Assembly: GCF_030052815.1 (NCBI RefSeq)
Contig: NC_079504.1
Span: forward strand, 39,563,623 to 39,627,622
From: Hevea brasiliensis
Lineage: Eukaryota > Streptophyta > Magnoliopsida > Malpighiales > Euphorbiaceae
DNA length: 64,000 nt
Direction: 5' to 3'
A program made the translations under genes and the position numbers. This document shows, piece after piece, positions 1 through 14,095 of the stretch. Every line of letters starts with the position of its first letter. Position 1 is the stretch's first letter. The notes under the pieces are model-generated. The model did no database searches, was not told the origin of the DNA, and was given only the letters and a program-made list of their open reading frames with translations.

Positions 1-56
1 CGGAGGTCAACCTCCTTGTGTTTGATCTCAGGAAGTAGAAAATTGTGAAAAACGGA

Positions 57-3000
57 ATGGAAGGAGGAGATCATTCCGAAGAACAATCTGTTGAGGCTGA
101 GGTTCAAGGGGAAGCCCCAGCACTCCAGAACGTGAGTGGGTCAGCCACTCCACCTCTGCTCCAAAGACCGCAGCTTTCTTGCTCAATTTATGCAGAGATG
201 GTCGCTTCTTTCAAAGAAATGGCGGGTAATGTGCCACCCCAAGCTCAGATGCCAGTACCTGTAGCACAACCACAGCCCTCAGCTCGGCAGTATGAAAAAT
301 TGATGAAATTTGGGGCCACTGAGTTTAAAGGCACTGTGGATCCACTGGAGGCAGAACAGTGGTTGGAAAGAATGGAATGAGTTTTCAGAAAGCTGCAATG
401 TACGAAAGAGCTGAAGTTTGAGTATTCTATTTCCTTGTTGCAAGGGAATGCGTTTGAATGGTAGAAGACCATCCCCCACAGCCTGATTGAGCCACCTGTG
501 CTGACATGGACAGACTTTTTGAGGGAGTTCCGATAGAAATGGGTTCCCGATGCATATGTGGACATGAAGTTACAAGAATTCTTGAGTTTGAAACAAGGGA
601 ACCGAACTGTAGTAGAATATGAGAGAGATTTCTCAAGGCTAAGCCACTATGCTAGAAGCTTAGTCTCCACCCCCAGAGACAGATGCAAAAGGTTTGAGTC
701 CGGGCTAAGGCAGAGTTTGAGAATGCAAGTTGTGGGTTTCAGACATCAGAATTTTGCTCAATTGATCTCACAAGCCTTGGAATTAGAAAGGATAGAATCC
801 GAAGGGGCAGTGAAGAAGGGTTCACAAGAGAAAGAGAAGGCTGAAAAGACTACTGGACAAGCATCTGAAAGTGGTTCTGGCAAGAGGAAACAGTTTGGGG
901 GATCTAGCTCCCGTAGAGGCAGAGGCAGATTTTCTGGCCAAAGACCACCTCGGTCTGGTCAGCCGACCCAACAAGCTTCTCGAGGATCTCTATCAGTATG
1001 ACAGTGTGAAACTTGTGGTAGAACTCATGGTGGGGTTTGTTTCAAGGCCACCGGTGCATGTTTTAATTGTGGAGGGAGCAGACATTTCGCTAAGGATTGC
1101 ACTAGTCCGTGCTGGTCTAGATCTTTTGCCACATTTGAAGGATCAACCCAAGTCTCTGCACCTAGAGGGTCACCATCAATTGCTAGAGGTAGAGGCAGAG
1201 GCAGGGGTCCTGGTAACACCCCTGGAAGTCAGAGCATTGTTAACCAGCCAGCATCCAGTGGCGCACCAGTTAGAGTGTATACCATGCATCAGAGGGAAGA
1301 GGCTAAAACATAAGATGTTGTAGCTGGTATTTTCTCCATCCTTGACCAAGATGTGTATGTGTTATTTGATCCTGGCTCCACACATTCGTATGTTAGTGCT
1401 AGTGTGATGTGTTCTACTGCTATTCAGTGTGTACCAATGGACTATGATGTGCTAGTAACTAGTCCATTAGGCCAGGAGGTCAGGGTAAATAGGTTATATA
1501 GGGACTGTCCTTTGGTGATCCAAGGACACACTTTTCTGTCTGATTTAATTGAAATGCCCTTCAGAGATTATGACATTATCTTGGGCATGGATTGGTTAGC
1601 CAGGCATCACGCCATGATTGACTGTAGACTGAAGACAGTCACTTTTGGTCTTCCTCAGTATGGTGATGTAGTAATACATGGGGAGAGGCAGTTATTACCT
1701 TCAAACATCATTTCAGCTGCACTGGCCAGAAAAATGATTAGAAAAGGGTGTGAGGCGTACTTGGCACATGTGATAGACACCCAAGTGGGGAGTCCAAAGA
1801 CGAGGACATTCCTATCAGATGTGACTTCCTGATGTATTTCCTGAAGAATTGCCAGGATTACCTCCAGAAAGAGAAGTGCAGTTTGAAATTGATGTTATGC
1901 CTGGTGTGGACCCAATCTCCATAACACCATACAGAATGGCACCTGCAGAATTGAAGGAGTTGAAAGTGCAATTGCAAGAATTGCTTGATAAGGGCTTTAT
2001 CCGCCCTAGTGTGTCACCTTGGGGAGCGCCAGTGTTGTTTGTAAAGAAGAAGGATGGCACTCTCTGGTTATGCATTGACTATCAGCAGTTGAATAAGGTG
2101 ACGATAAAGAACAGATACCCATTGCCCCGCATTGATGACTTGTTTGATCAGTTGAGGGGTGCAGCCGTATTCTCCAAAATTGACCTGAGATCAGGTTATT
2201 ATCAGCTGAAAGTACAAGAACAGAGTATTGCTAAAACTGCCTTCAGAACTCGTTATGGCCATTATGAGTTCTTGGTCATGCCATTCGAGTTAACTAATGC
2301 TCCACCGCTTATGGATCGATGAACACTATCTTCATACCATACCTCGACCCGATTTGTTGTGGTATTTATTGATGATATATTGGTCTATTCGAGGAATGCG
2401 AAGAGCATGATAGACATTTGCGGATTGTATGCAGACTTTGAGAGAGAAGCATTTATATGCCAAATTGTCGAAGTGTGAATTTTGGTGAAGGAGATATCCT
2501 TTTTGGGGCATGTAGTATCAGAAGAGGGTATTAAGGTAGATCCTAGCAAAATTGAAGCTGTCCTTAATTGGAAGCCACCCAAAAATGTCACAGATTCGCA
2601 GCTTAGGTTTAGCTGGATACTACCGTAGATTTGTGAAGGGATTCTCCATGTTGGCATCTCCATTGACCAAGCTGCTTAGAAAGGATGTGAAATTTCAGTG
2701 GACGGACAAATGCCAGCAAAGTTTTGATGAATTGAAGAGATGTTTGACTGAGGCTCGATCGACTTTACCTACACCGGTAAAGAATATACAGATTCTGATG
2801 CTTCTCATAATGGGTTAGGTTGTGTGTTGATGCAAGATCGAAATGTCATTGCCTATGCATCACGCCAGCTGAAACCGCATGAGAGGAATTATCCAACACA
2901 TGATTTGGATCTTGCAGCAATTGTGTTTGCTCTTAAGATCTAGAGACATTATTTGTATGGGGAGAAGTGCTACATCTACACAGATCATAAGAGTTTGAAG

Positions 3001-4679
3001 TATTTGGGCACCCAGAAAGAGTTGAATTTGAGACAGAGGAGATGGTTAGAGTTGATAAAAGACTATGATTGTCTGATAGACTATCAGCCAGGGAAAGCTA
3101 ATGTTGTGGCTGACGCCCTAAGTCGCAAGACTATGGCAAGTCTACAGGTTACTCCTTTGTCTTTGGTACATGAGTTGAGATCATTACATGCCAGTTTAGA
3201 GATTAATGATGATGGGCAGACAGCAGTTGCATGGCATGTACAGCCAGTGTTGATTGATCAGATTAGAATGGCTGCTCAGAATGATAAGAAGTATCAGAAG
3301 CTGATGGAAGAAGTCCAGCAGGGTAAGAAACCAGAGTTCTCAATCAGAGATGATGGTTTACTGCTACACCAAGGCAGAATGTGTGTTCCTAATGATGTTA
3401 ATTTGAGGCAGATCATTTTGAAGGAAGCACATGAGTCTCCTTTTGCTATGCACCCTGGTGGTACAAAAATGTATAGAGGGCTAAAGGAGCATTACTGGTG
3501 GATGGGTTTAAAAAGAGATGTGGCAGAGTTTGTATCCAAATGCCTAACTTGTCAGCAAGTAAAGGCAGAGCATCAAGTACCCACTGGGTTGTTACATCCA
3601 CTACCAGTGCCAGAATGGAAATGGGAGAGAATAACAATGGATTTTGTGATGGGACTTCCAAAGACACAGAAGGGTCATGATGCAGTATGGGTCATTGTTG
3701 ATAGACTGACTAAGTCTGCTCATTTTCTGCCAGTCCGAATGGACTACAGTTTAGACAGATTGGCCAGATGTACATCGATGAGATTGTGAGACTGCATGGA
3801 GTGCCAGTATCTATCGTATTAGACAGAGATCCTAGGTTCACTTCTAGATTCTGGGGTAGTCTTCAGAGAGCCCTAGGAACTAGATTGAACTTCAGTACTG
3901 CATTCCACCCACAGACAGATGGCCAGTCTGAGAGAGTAATTCAGATCTTGGAGGACATGCTACGGGCTTGTGTGATTGAGTTTGAGGGTAGTTGGAATAC
4001 ACACTTGCCTTTGATTGAGTTTGCTTATAACAACAGCTATAAATCAAGCATTGGGATGCCTCCATATGAAGCTTTGTATGGCAGAAAATGTAGAACCCCA
4101 TTATGTTGGGATGACATGGGTGAAAGAAAAATGATTGGACCCGAAATTGTTCAACAGACTGAAGAGAAAATCAGGGTGATCAGGGGTCGACTTAAAACTG
4201 CATCAGACCGTCAAAAGTCCTATGTTGATTTGAAAAGAAGGGATATTGAGTATGCAGTGGGTGAGAAAGTTTTCCTCAAGGTTTCTCCTTGGAAGAGGAT
4301 TATGAGATTCGGCAAAAAGGGGAAACTAAGTCCTCGTTTTATCGGGCCATATGAGGTATTAGAAAGAGTGGGTCCTTTGGCATATCGGTTGGCACTACCT
4401 CCAGAGTTGGAGAAGATACATAACGTCTTCCATGTGTCTATGTTGAGGAGGTATCGATCAGACCCATCTCATGTACTACCAGTAGAAGAAATAGAAGTGA
4501 ATCCAAACCTCACATATGAAGAAGAACCCATAAAGATTCTGGCTTATGAGGTGAAGCAGCTACGGAACAAGCAGATACCATTGGTAAAAGTGCTGTGGAA
4601 CCATCATTCAGGCCAAGAAGCTACTTGGGAACGAGAGGAGTACATGAGGAGACAACATCCACAGCTGTTCAAAGATTGA
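57..4679 (+). pseudogene. Element A gag-pol (broken): Gag, zinc knuckle, protease, RT, RNase H, integrase, chromodomain
   Basis: The ATG at 57 opens a Gag N-terminus like that of element C. In-frame stops lie at about 378, 463 and 534. A CCHC knuckle (CX2CX4HX4C) is at 1059-1100. The retropepsin-type motif DPGST lies just after 1370. Reverse transcriptase runs from about 1900 to 2700, with the active-site motif FIDDILVYS near 2370 in a shifted frame. RNase H lies at about 2800-3130. Integrase (about 3280-4400) shows the HHCC region, a catalytic core with DRDPRF and the HPQTDGQSE motif, and a GPYEVLERVGPLAYRL module. A chromodomain-like tail (about 4510-4670) ends in a TGA at 4677. At least six frame changes are needed, so it cannot encode a full polyprotein as written; several breaks coincide with CAG or CTG (see findings). 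Confidence 0.9.
1059..1100 (+). other. CCHC zinc knuckle of element A Gag
   Basis: The translation gives C-F-N-C-G-G-S-R-H-F-A-K-D-C, a complete nucleic-acid-binding knuckle. It marks the C-terminal nucleocapsid part of Gag. Confidence 0.9.
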
Positions 4680-4710
4680 TACCAGGTAAAATTTCGAGAT
4701 GAAATTTATT

Positions 4711-4724
4711 TAAGGGGGGGAGAA
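4711..4724 (+). other. Polypurine tract of element A
   Basis: TAAGGGGGGGAGAA lies directly before the LTR start at 4726. This is the expected plus-strand primer position for a Ty3/gypsy element, and the same tract recurs in B and C. Confidence 0.85.
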
Positions 4725-4725
4725 T

Positions 4726-5581
4726 TGTAACACCCCTATTGGTATAGCCTGGTATATTTCACTGTTCCGGTGACCGGTGTCGGTCCGGACAATTAATGGG
4801 ATTAGGGCCATACTTAAGACAATTTGAGAAGTCATAAACACAAATAATTAGTAATGTTTAATTAGTTGAATGGTTAAGTTGAAATTCTTAAATGTGATTA
4901 ATTGCAACAAAGTAGTGAGATTAGGGTTTTGAGGCAAATTTTGGAGAAATGCATAAATGATGACTTTAGTCTATTGTGAGATGAAAAATGGTTAATAATA
5001 ACCAAAAGAGATGTGTGGAAATTGTGAGAATGGAAGTTAAATTCGTAGGTCAAATGGTCATGCTGCTGGCAGCATGACCAAACCTACTTTGAAGGACCAA
5101 AACGAGAATTTTACAAGCCCAATTGATATGCCACCAATTGGGGATGAAAATAGACATAAAAGGGCACAATTTTCATTAAGGAACCATGCCCAAAAACTGA
5201 CCAAAACTTGGTGAACCAATTGACCAAAGTGAAATGAGAGCAGGCTGCTACTGCACCAAACTGACCAAATGAATAGTAACTGTTCATTTGGTCATAATTC
5301 GAGCTATACAGGTCAAATTGACCTGAAATGTTACCAGCAATTAGATAAGATATAGATCTAAAACTTTCATGCAGAACACCAACCCAAATTATGCCATTAA
5401 ACCATTCAAATTATTGAGCAAAGTTGAGTTACTGTACCTGCAACTCTGCAGAATTGCCATTGAGCAGTAAAGTTTCAATGGCTATAACTCTCTCTAGAAA
5501 ACTCCGATTTAGGCGATTCTTGAACTGATGGAAACCTAAGACATAGTAGAACATTTCATATGAAGAAAGTTAGACCAAATT
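4726..5581 (+). repeat. Element A 3' LTR, left part
   Basis: It begins TGTAACACCCC after the polypurine tract and breaks off at 5581, where element B starts. It is the same family as the 3' LTR of C (26627 on), but lacks roughly 1 kb present there. The matching right part is 17808-19670; together they give an LTR of about 2.7 kb. Confidence 0.92.
5577..5581. repeat. Target-site duplication AAATT, left copy, for element B
   Basis: AAATT precedes the terminal TGTCACA of element B and is repeated at 17808-17812. The empty site is present once in the element C LTR near 20515, which confirms the duplication. Confidence 0.95.
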
Positions 5582-8500
5582 TGTCACACCCTACCCCTCT
5601 GTAAGGCATAACATGATCCCGTAGTATACCTAATGAATTACCAACTCCGTCTACTGATAACCCATTAAATACACTACAAGGGATTTTAAAAACTTTTCTT
5701 ACTTCTTTTACAGTGGTGAGCACTATTTACAGGTGTTAAAGACTTTGGTGAACTGAAGTGAAATAACTAACTCATTTGGTTTATTTGGAATTTCTGTAAA
5801 AATTTTGGCAGAGTGCCATCTGTATTTTGGACAAAACAGTTCTTCAGAAAACCTGTAAAAAGCACTTCAATAATTTTCCAAATCTCAACTCCAATACATT
5901 TCTCAACACAACAATTTATCAACTCAATTCCATAGAAATTTTTCAAAGTCTGAGATAAGGAAATATAATACAATTTTTTTCAAGTCGAATAACTCATAAT
6001 TAATTTACAACTTCAAGGTACAATTTGAATTTACAACTGCTCAAAACCAAAAACAAAATGTACATACAGTGTCATACATTACAGTACAAAATGCAAAATA
6101 TTGGTATACTCATTATACCAGGTAATCCCTCGCTGGATGTATATGCAGCCTAGTCTGCTGCCCTGTCTGTCTCTCTACCTGCGACAGCAATAAAAAGCTA
6201 TCGCTGAGACAATGTCTCAGTGGTGCACAACATTAACCAAATACAAATTTAAATCACAATTCGTAAATCATATAAATAGTGGATACTTAAAACCATAGTC
6301 AAATTCAAGACAATAAAGGTCAATAAGAATTTAAACTCCATTTCTCAATATCACAATAGATTTCCATAAGTCAGATCATGTTTGAATTCAAAAGACAGTA
6401 TATGTCAATGAGAGTTTAAATCCATTTCACAATCTCAAATTACACATCAATAAATCACACACAGCTTAATCATGATCCATAGTTCAATTCGTCCCAAAAG
6501 CCAATGGCTAATGAGGTATTCAATTCGTCCCAAAAGTCGATGACTAATGAGGAATAACATGGCTAGCTAGCAAAAATATGAGTACTCATCCAATTCGTCC
6601 TCAACAGGCACACACCTCAACACTTCAGCCAGAGAGGGAATTCAATTCGTCCCACTAGACAAGCTAATGAGGAATACGATCAATATACATGATAGCTGTG
6701 GTTTCAAACCATTTCCAATGCTTTTCAATCAATAAGTAACCATCAATGTCATTCAAACAATTTTTCACAATTTCAAACCATTCACAATATTTTTCACTCA
6801 ATAAGTGTCCATCAAACTCATTTACACAATTTAAAACAATAATATACAAATAGTCAATATTTATTTCAATTGAAAATAATTCAAAAGAAACAGTTGTTGT
6901 GCACAAACCTCTGATATTTGTCTCCTGGTCCTGACTCAGTATTTCTTTCCCTTTTGTTGAGTCCTTGTTAACTGAGAAACACAATTTCAAGTGTTTCAGT
7001 GCTAAATTAATTTGCCTCTAACGATAATGTTCGATAAACAATTCACTGAATACCTTTATCTGCTAAGTCACCTAATATACCGACCGTCGACGTGTTCTAG
7101 GTAATTTAGGTCTTAGTGTCATTAATATGTCATATTCGATAGGGTTTTAGGTTTGGTATGTTTTACCAAAGTCATTTCCTTGTTTAGTGCATTTTAATGC
7201 AAATTGCTGGATTCCGGGACACTGGTTTGACCTAGCCGGACGATCTAGTTCCCTCGATTTTCGGGTCTTGGTCGAAACTACAAACTTGTAGATCTATGTC
7301 TTACGGACCGCGGTGCAAAATTTTAGGTCAATCCGAGTTAAGTAGACCAAGTTATGGTCATTACACTATTGCTGGTCAAATGGCATCAATTAGGTCATTT
7401 TTTTGGTCAATTTGGTCAACTTTGGTTCGGCCAGTTTTTGGACCCGAACTTGTGCAAGCTTTTTGACTTGCTTATGGTCATTTCTGGGCTTTGGTGTCTT
7501 CATAAGACTTGTAGGTATGGGTCTTAACTATTCATGGTTAAAATTTCAGGTCAATTGGACCTGTTTTGAGTGAGTTATGGCCTAAACACTCACTGCTGCC
7601 CAATTGGTCATTTTTCAGGTCCTAATTGCACCTAATCCGAATTGGTCATTTTCTTAGGTCACCTTGCAAGCAGAATTTTGGTATGTTTTCTCAATGAAAG
7701 TTGGCACATTTTGTGCCTAGTTTCACCTCCAATTGGTCTCATACCAATTGAGGTTACACATTTAAAGTTATAGGTCTATTTGTACACTGCCCTCTATATG
7801 TCTTTCAAACCCCAATTCAAACACACATTTAACTTGCAATTTGTTCACTTCCCTACCAATCTGTTTTGGTACATTACCAAAAGCATATTCTACTTTACAT
7901 TAACATTACTTTGGGCAGATTACAATTACCCTCAACACACCAAATATACTTCACATTCACAAGTTCTAAGTACCATTACATACACACCTAACCATTACAA
8001 ATCTTACATACACTTTACAATATCAATCTACATACATATCCATCAATCCTTCTAGGTCAACATTCTGCCAACACTTCCATCAATACATACAATTATTCAA
8101 GGGTTCCCAAGCTGCCGAAAATTTTCCTTCAACACCACATTGCCCTACAATTCATCCATTCTCATCCAAGTGCCAAAATTACCATATAAATGTGAAATAA
8201 TTCACTAGGATATTAAATCACCATGATCAACATTATTTCTCATCAATTATAGGCATAATAAATCACTAAATGCGTGACCCCATGGCTGTCCAAAAATGGC
8301 TATCTCAATAACTATTTAAACTTTAAAATTTCCTTCACCAAACTAACACCCATAACATGAACATAAAGTTTAACAAAGGAATTCTCAAAAGTGTAAACTT
8401 ACCTTTGATTGTAACTTGCTAAACCTTCACCAAACTTCTCAAATTTGGTGTCAATATCTTCCTTGTGATGTGTAGACAAAGTTTAATGAAGAACCCTAGG

Positions 8501-9284
8501 TGATTTGGGGTTGAAATGAGGGATTAGATAAGCTTGGAAGAAAACGTTAATGGTGGATCCTTTCTCCTTCAATTCGGCTAGGTTAAGCCAAGTGAGGAAG
8601 ATGACTTTTGAGTGGGAATAATCTGCCCACTTATAAGTATATTTAATCATTTTAATGTTCTTAGTGGTCCACTAAAAAATTTAAATCATATTTTAAGCTA
8701 ACTTTCACTTAATCCCACATTAAACCCTTGATTTTAGCTATTTACTTTAGGTACCACCAAATTAATTTTTCATTTCATTTTCTAAGTGTAATATTATTTA
8801 TTTTTAATGGACATTTAGGTCAAAAGACACTTCGGGATGTCAAATGACCATAATGCCCCTGTTCGGGTGGCATTCCCGATTTTTCGGTATTACCGGGTTT
8901 TGTCTGTTTTTCGATTTCTCACTTTTCTTTGTACTAATTATTTAATTTTTCTTTGATCTTTCTAATGATATTTATTCTTCAACAAGGGTCTATTTAAGTC
9001 CTAAAAATGTTTTCCAGGGTTCCCCGCAGTCCAGGGCTAGTCAACGGTCCACGCCGTGACTTCCCGGTGCGGTCACCCATCGTTAGGTTTCCCGGCTCGT
9101 TTAACTTGGTCACATTTCTTTGCTATCATTTTTCCTTTGTTTTTCTTGTACTTTCTTTTCTTGTATTTCATTATTTTATGTCTCCTCACTCTCATTGAAG
9201 TGTGGTTCTAGGCATCCTAGCTGTCCAGGACAAAGACTGGTCACCGGGCGATGAACGCACTCTACCGAACTTTGGGGTGTTACA
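5582..9284 (-). repeat. Element B 3' LTR
   Basis: About 3703 bp. Read on the minus strand it starts TGTAACACCCC at 9284 and ends GTGTGACA at 5582. It is colinear with 14116-17807; small open frames such as 6664-6990 and 7780-8055 recur at the matching places in the other LTR and are not genes. It carries a short direct repeat around CAATTCGTCCCAAAAG at about 6485 and 6523. LTRs this long are known in the Tekay/Del group. Confidence 0.95.
6103..6220 (-). other. Triple-palindrome module in element B 3' LTR
   Basis: Three palindromes lie within 120 bp. They are GGTATACTCATTATACC at 6103-6119, a GCGACAGC/GCTATCGC stem at 6181-6204, and CTGAGACAATGTCTCAG at 6204-6220. The same order recurs in the LTRs of A and C with different but still pairing stem bases. 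The function is unknown; an RNA structure in the transcribed part of the LTR is an inference. Confidence 0.7.
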
Positions 9285-9298
9285 ATTCTCCCCCTTAA
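9285..9298 (-). other. Polypurine tract of element B
   Basis: On the minus strand TTAAGGGGGAGAAT directly precedes the 3' LTR start at 9284, as in A and C. Confidence 0.85.
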
Positions 9299-9329
9299 AT
9301 AAATTTCGTCTCGAAATTTTTACACAACA

Positions 9330-12300
9330 TTAGTCTCTGAACAGTGTGGGTGCTGTCTCCTCATATCCTCTTCACGTTCCCAAGTAGCTTCTGCCCGAAT
9401 GATGGTTCCACGACTTTAACCAGTGTATCTGTTTGTTCCTCACCGCTTCACCTCATAAGCCGAGAATTTTTATGGGTTCTTCCTCATATGAGAGGTCTGG
9501 ATTTACTTCAATCTCTTCAATCGACAAGACATGAGATGGGTCAGATCTGTACCTCCTTAACATGGACACATGGAAGACACTGTGTATCCTTGCTAGCTCT
9601 GGAGGTAATGTCAACCGATATGCCAGAGGACCCACTCTTTCCAGAACCTCATATGGTCCGATGTAACGAGGACTCAGTTTCCCCTTTCTGCCAAATCTCA
9701 TAATCCTCTTCCAAGGAGAAACTTTGAGGAATACCTTATCACCCACTGCATACTCAATATCTCTTCTTTTCATATCAACATAGGACTTCTGACGGTCTGA
9801 TGCAGCCTTGAGTCTATCTCTGATCAATCTAATCTTTTCCTCTGTCTGCTGGACAATTTCTGGCCCAATCATCTTCCTTTCACCTACTTCATCCCAACAT
9901 AAAGGAGTTCTACACTTTCTGCCATACAAAGCTTCATATGGAGGCATCCCTATGCTTGATTGGTAGCTGTTGTTATAAGCAAACTCAATCAAAGGCAAGT
10001 GTGTATCCCAACTACCTTCAAACTCAATCACACAAGCCCATAGCATATCCTCCAATATCTGAATAACCCTCTCAGACTGGCCATCTGTCTGTGGGTGGAA
10101 TGCTGTGCTGAAGTTCAATCTAGTTCCTAGGGCTCTCTGAAGACTACCCCAGAATCTAGAAGTGAACCTAGGGTCTCTGTCAGACACAATTGATACTGGC
10201 ACTCCATGCAATTTTATAATCTCATATATATACAATCTGGCCAATCTTTCCAGGCTATAATCCATCCAAACTGGCAAAAAGTGAGCAGACTTGGTCAATC
10301 TGTCAACTATAACCCATACTGCATCATGACTACTCTGTGTCCTTGGAAGTCCTGTAACAAAATCCATAGTTATCCGTTCCCATTTCCACTCTGGTACTGA
10401 CAAAGGATGTAACAAACCAGCTGGAACTTGATGTTCTGCCTTTACTTGCTGACAAGTTAGGCATTTGGAAACAAATTCAGCTATATCTCTCTTCATGCCC
10501 ATCCACCAGTAATGTTCCTTCAGCCCTCTGTACATTTTAGTTCCACCAGGGTGCATAGCAAATGGAAACTCATGTGCTTCCTTCATAATGACTTGTCTCA
10601 ATTCCACATCACTAGGAACACACATTCTACCCTGATGTAGCAATAAACCATCATCTCTCACAGAGAATTCAGGTTTCTTGCCCTGCTGGACTTCTTTCAG
10701 TAGCTTCTGATACTTTTCATCACTCTGAGCGGCCATTACGATCTAATCAATCAACCTTGTTGTACATGCCATGCGACTCTCTGTCCCTCATCATCCATCT
10801 CTAAACTGGCATGCTGTGCTTTCAATTCATATACCATGGACAAAGGAGAAACTCTGAGACTTGCCATAGTCTTGCGACTTAAGGCGTCAGCCACCACATT
10901 TGCCTTTCCTGGCTGATAGTCTATTAAGCAATCATAGTCTTTAATGAGTTCTAACCATCTCCTCTGCCTCAAATTCAATTCCTTATGGGTGCCTAAATAC
11001 TTCAGGCTCTTGTGATCTGTGTAAATGTAGCATTTCTCCCCATACAAATAGTGTCTCCAGATCTTCAGAGCAAAAACAATAGCTGCTAACTCCAGATCAT
11101 GTGTTGGGTAGTTCCTCTCATGTGGTTTCAGCTGGCGTGATGCATAAGCAATGACATTAGATCTTGCATCGATACAGCCTAACCCATTGTGAGAAGCATC
11201 ACTATAAAGCTGTGTATTCCTTACCTGAGTAGGTAAAGTGAAGCTGGAGCTTGATTAAACACCTAGTAAACTCATAAAAACTCTGCTGACATTTATCAGT
11301 CAACTTATATTTTACCTCTTTCCTAAGCAGCTGTTTCAGTTTATAAGATAAAATAGACAATCCCTTAACAAACCGACGGTAATATCCAGCTAGACCCGAA
11401 AGCGTGAATTTACGTGATGTTCTAAGCGGCTTCCAATTAAGGATAGCTTCTACCTTCTTTGGAATCTACCTTGATCCCTTGGTGACACAACATGTCCCAA
11501 AAGGAGATTTCTTTCAGCCAAAATTCACACTTCGACAATTTGGCGTATATTGTTTCTCTCTTAAGGTCTGCAGTACAATCCGCAGATGTCTGTCATGCTC
11601 TTTTGCATTCCTCGAGTATATCAAAATGTCATCAATAAACACCACCACAAATTGATCAAGATATGGTCTGAAGATAGTGTTCATCAGATCCATAAGCGGT
11701 AGAGCATTTGTTAACCCGAATGGCATTACTAGAAACTCATAGTGGCCATATCGAGTTACGGCGATTTTGGAATACTCGCTCTTGCACCTTCAAGATAGTA
11801 ACGGATCGCAAATCAATTTTGGAGAATACAATTTGCACCCTTCAATTGATCAAAGCAGATCATCAATGCGAGGCAATGGATATCATTCTTTATTGTCACC
11901 TTATTCAACTTTCAGTAGTCAATGCATAAGCGGAGAGTACCATCCTTCTTCTTAACAAACAACACTGGTGCTCCCCAAGGTGACACACTAGGGCGGATGA
12001 AGCCCTTTTCAAGTAGTTCTTGCAATTGTATCTTCAACTCCTTCAACTCTGCTGGTGCCATTCTGTATGGCGTTATGGAGATTGGATCCACACCAGGCAT
12101 AACATTAATTTCAAACTGCACTTCTCTTTCCGGAGGTAATCACGGCAATTCATCAGGAAACACATCGGAAAGTCATGTCTTGTAGGGATGTCCTTCAATC
12201 TTTGGACTCCCCACTTAGGTGTTTACCACATGTGCCAAGTATGCTTCACACCCCTTTCTGATCATTTTTCTGGCTAGTGCAGCCGAAATGATGTTTGATG

Positions 12301-13925
12301 GCAATAACTGCCTCTCCCCATGTATTACCACATCACTGTACTGAGGAAGGCCAAAAGTGACTGTCTTCAGCCTACAGTCAATCATGGCATGATGCCTAGC
12401 TAACCAATCCATGCCCAAGATGATATCATAATCTCTGAAGGGCATTTCAATGAAATCAGATAGGAAAGTGTGTCCTTGGATCACCAAAGGACAATCTCTA
12501 TACATTCTATTAACCCTGACCTCCTGTCCTAACGGACTCGTTACTAGCACCTCAAAGTCCATTTTTGTACATGGAACAGCAATGCAATCAATGATGCTAG
12601 CACTCACATAAGAATGGGTAGAACCCGGATCAAATAACACAAACACATTCTGGTTAAAAGTTGAGAAGGTACCAGCCACAACATCAGATGTCTCTGCCTC
12701 TTCCCTCTGTCTCATGGCATAGACTCTGACTGGAGCACTATCTTGCTCTGATTGTTTTACTGTGCCTTGGCTGCCTGCTGGGTTACCTCTACCCCTGCCT
12801 CTACCTCTGCTAGGTGGTTGTGAGCTTCTGGTGACAGGGCTCTGAACTGACCCTTCTGCAGTAGTAGGAGGTGGTCCAACTCTGCGACTCTTTCGTGCGA
12901 TCCTTGGCAAAGTGTCCTGTGCCTCCACAGTTATAACAGCTCCAATAGCCTTGTAATGTGATTCCACCATGATTCTTTCCACAAGTTTCACATTGGCGGG
13001 GAGGGTAGGAACCTCTGGTACTCTGCTGTCCAGATAGGGGAGGTCTCTGTCCTGAATATCTTCCCCTACCCGACTTCTTGCCACCTCTGCCATGTCCCCC
13101 ATAGTTTTTCCTCTTCCCAGTATGACCACTGGAACTCTGTTCTACTGACTTTCCCTCTTTCTCTGTCTTCTCTGATCTCTTTTTCTCTGGAGCAGTCTCA
13201 AACTCAACTCTTTCCAACTCTAGGGCTTGAGAAACAAGTTCAGAGAAGTTAGTGTGTTTGAAGCCGAGCACTTGTACTCTGATACTGGGTTTCAAGCCAG
13301 TTTCAAACCTCTTGCATCTTTCCCTGCTGGTAGCAAGCAAACTTCTTGCATAATGGCTCAAAGTGGAAAATTCTCTTTCATACTCACCACCGATCTGTTC
13401 CCTGTTTCAAACTTAGGAACTCTTGCGACACGGTCTACATAAGCATCAAGGATATATTTACGCTGAATTCCACGAGAAGTCATTCCATGTTAGCATGTAG
13501 GCTCTACGGTATCGGGAATGGTTTTCCACCGATCATAAGCATCCCACTAGTAAGGACACTAAGTATTCAAATCTAAGCTCTTCTGTACAATGTAGCTTCT
13601 TGAACACCCTATCCATTCTCTCTAACCATTGTTCAGCTTCTAGAGGATCTACTGTCCCCTTAAACTCTGTAGCCCCATACTTCATCAATTTATCATCTTG
13701 CCTAGTAGGAGGCGTGGTTGTACCACGGTGTATGCGTGTTGGGACTTGAGTAGGCATATTACCGACCATTTGTTGGAACATTGCGACCATTTCTTTGGCC
13801 GAAGCGAGCAGAAGCTGCGATGCTGCGGTAGTCTTCTTTGAACCACTGACATTTTGTAGGCCTGGGGCATCCCCTTGCACCTCAGCCTCAATAGACTGAT
13901 CGACTGAACGATCACCCTCTTCCAT
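9330..13925 (-). pseudogene. Element B gag-pol (broken), minus strand
   Basis: The Gag ATG is at 13925. Gag pieces run from 13925 to 13533 and from 13361 to 12810. The knuckle at 12897-12938 has its last Cys replaced by Arg (CGC). Protease with DPGST lies near 12620. Reverse transcriptase is split over 12121-11912 and 11726-11514, with FIDDILIYS near 11630, and RNase H lies at 11047-10751. A long intact frame, 10736-9453, carries integrase with the HHCC region, [15 protein letters not shown] and the GPYEVLERV module. The chromodomain tail is shifted out of frame near 9455, at a CTG that reads CTCGG here. The open frames are unusually fragmented for an element whose LTRs are so similar, so some breaks may be sequencing errors. 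Confidence 0.9.
12897..12938 (-). other. Degenerate CCHC knuckle of element B Gag
   Basis: It reads C-Y-N-C-G-G-T-G-H-F-A-K-D-R; the fourth zinc ligand is Arg instead of Cys. Elements A and C keep the Cys. Confidence 0.85.
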
Positions 13926-14095
13926 AGTTAATGCGAGGATCTTAGCTTTCCTGAACAAATAACACAAGGATGTTTACTCTCGTTAGTGCATATTTATACT
14001 GTAATGTACTGTATGTCTCAAACAATGATATTGAGCAGTTGTACTATGCAGAAAGAACATTCAAATAACAGGTGAAAACAAAATTTAAAAACTTT

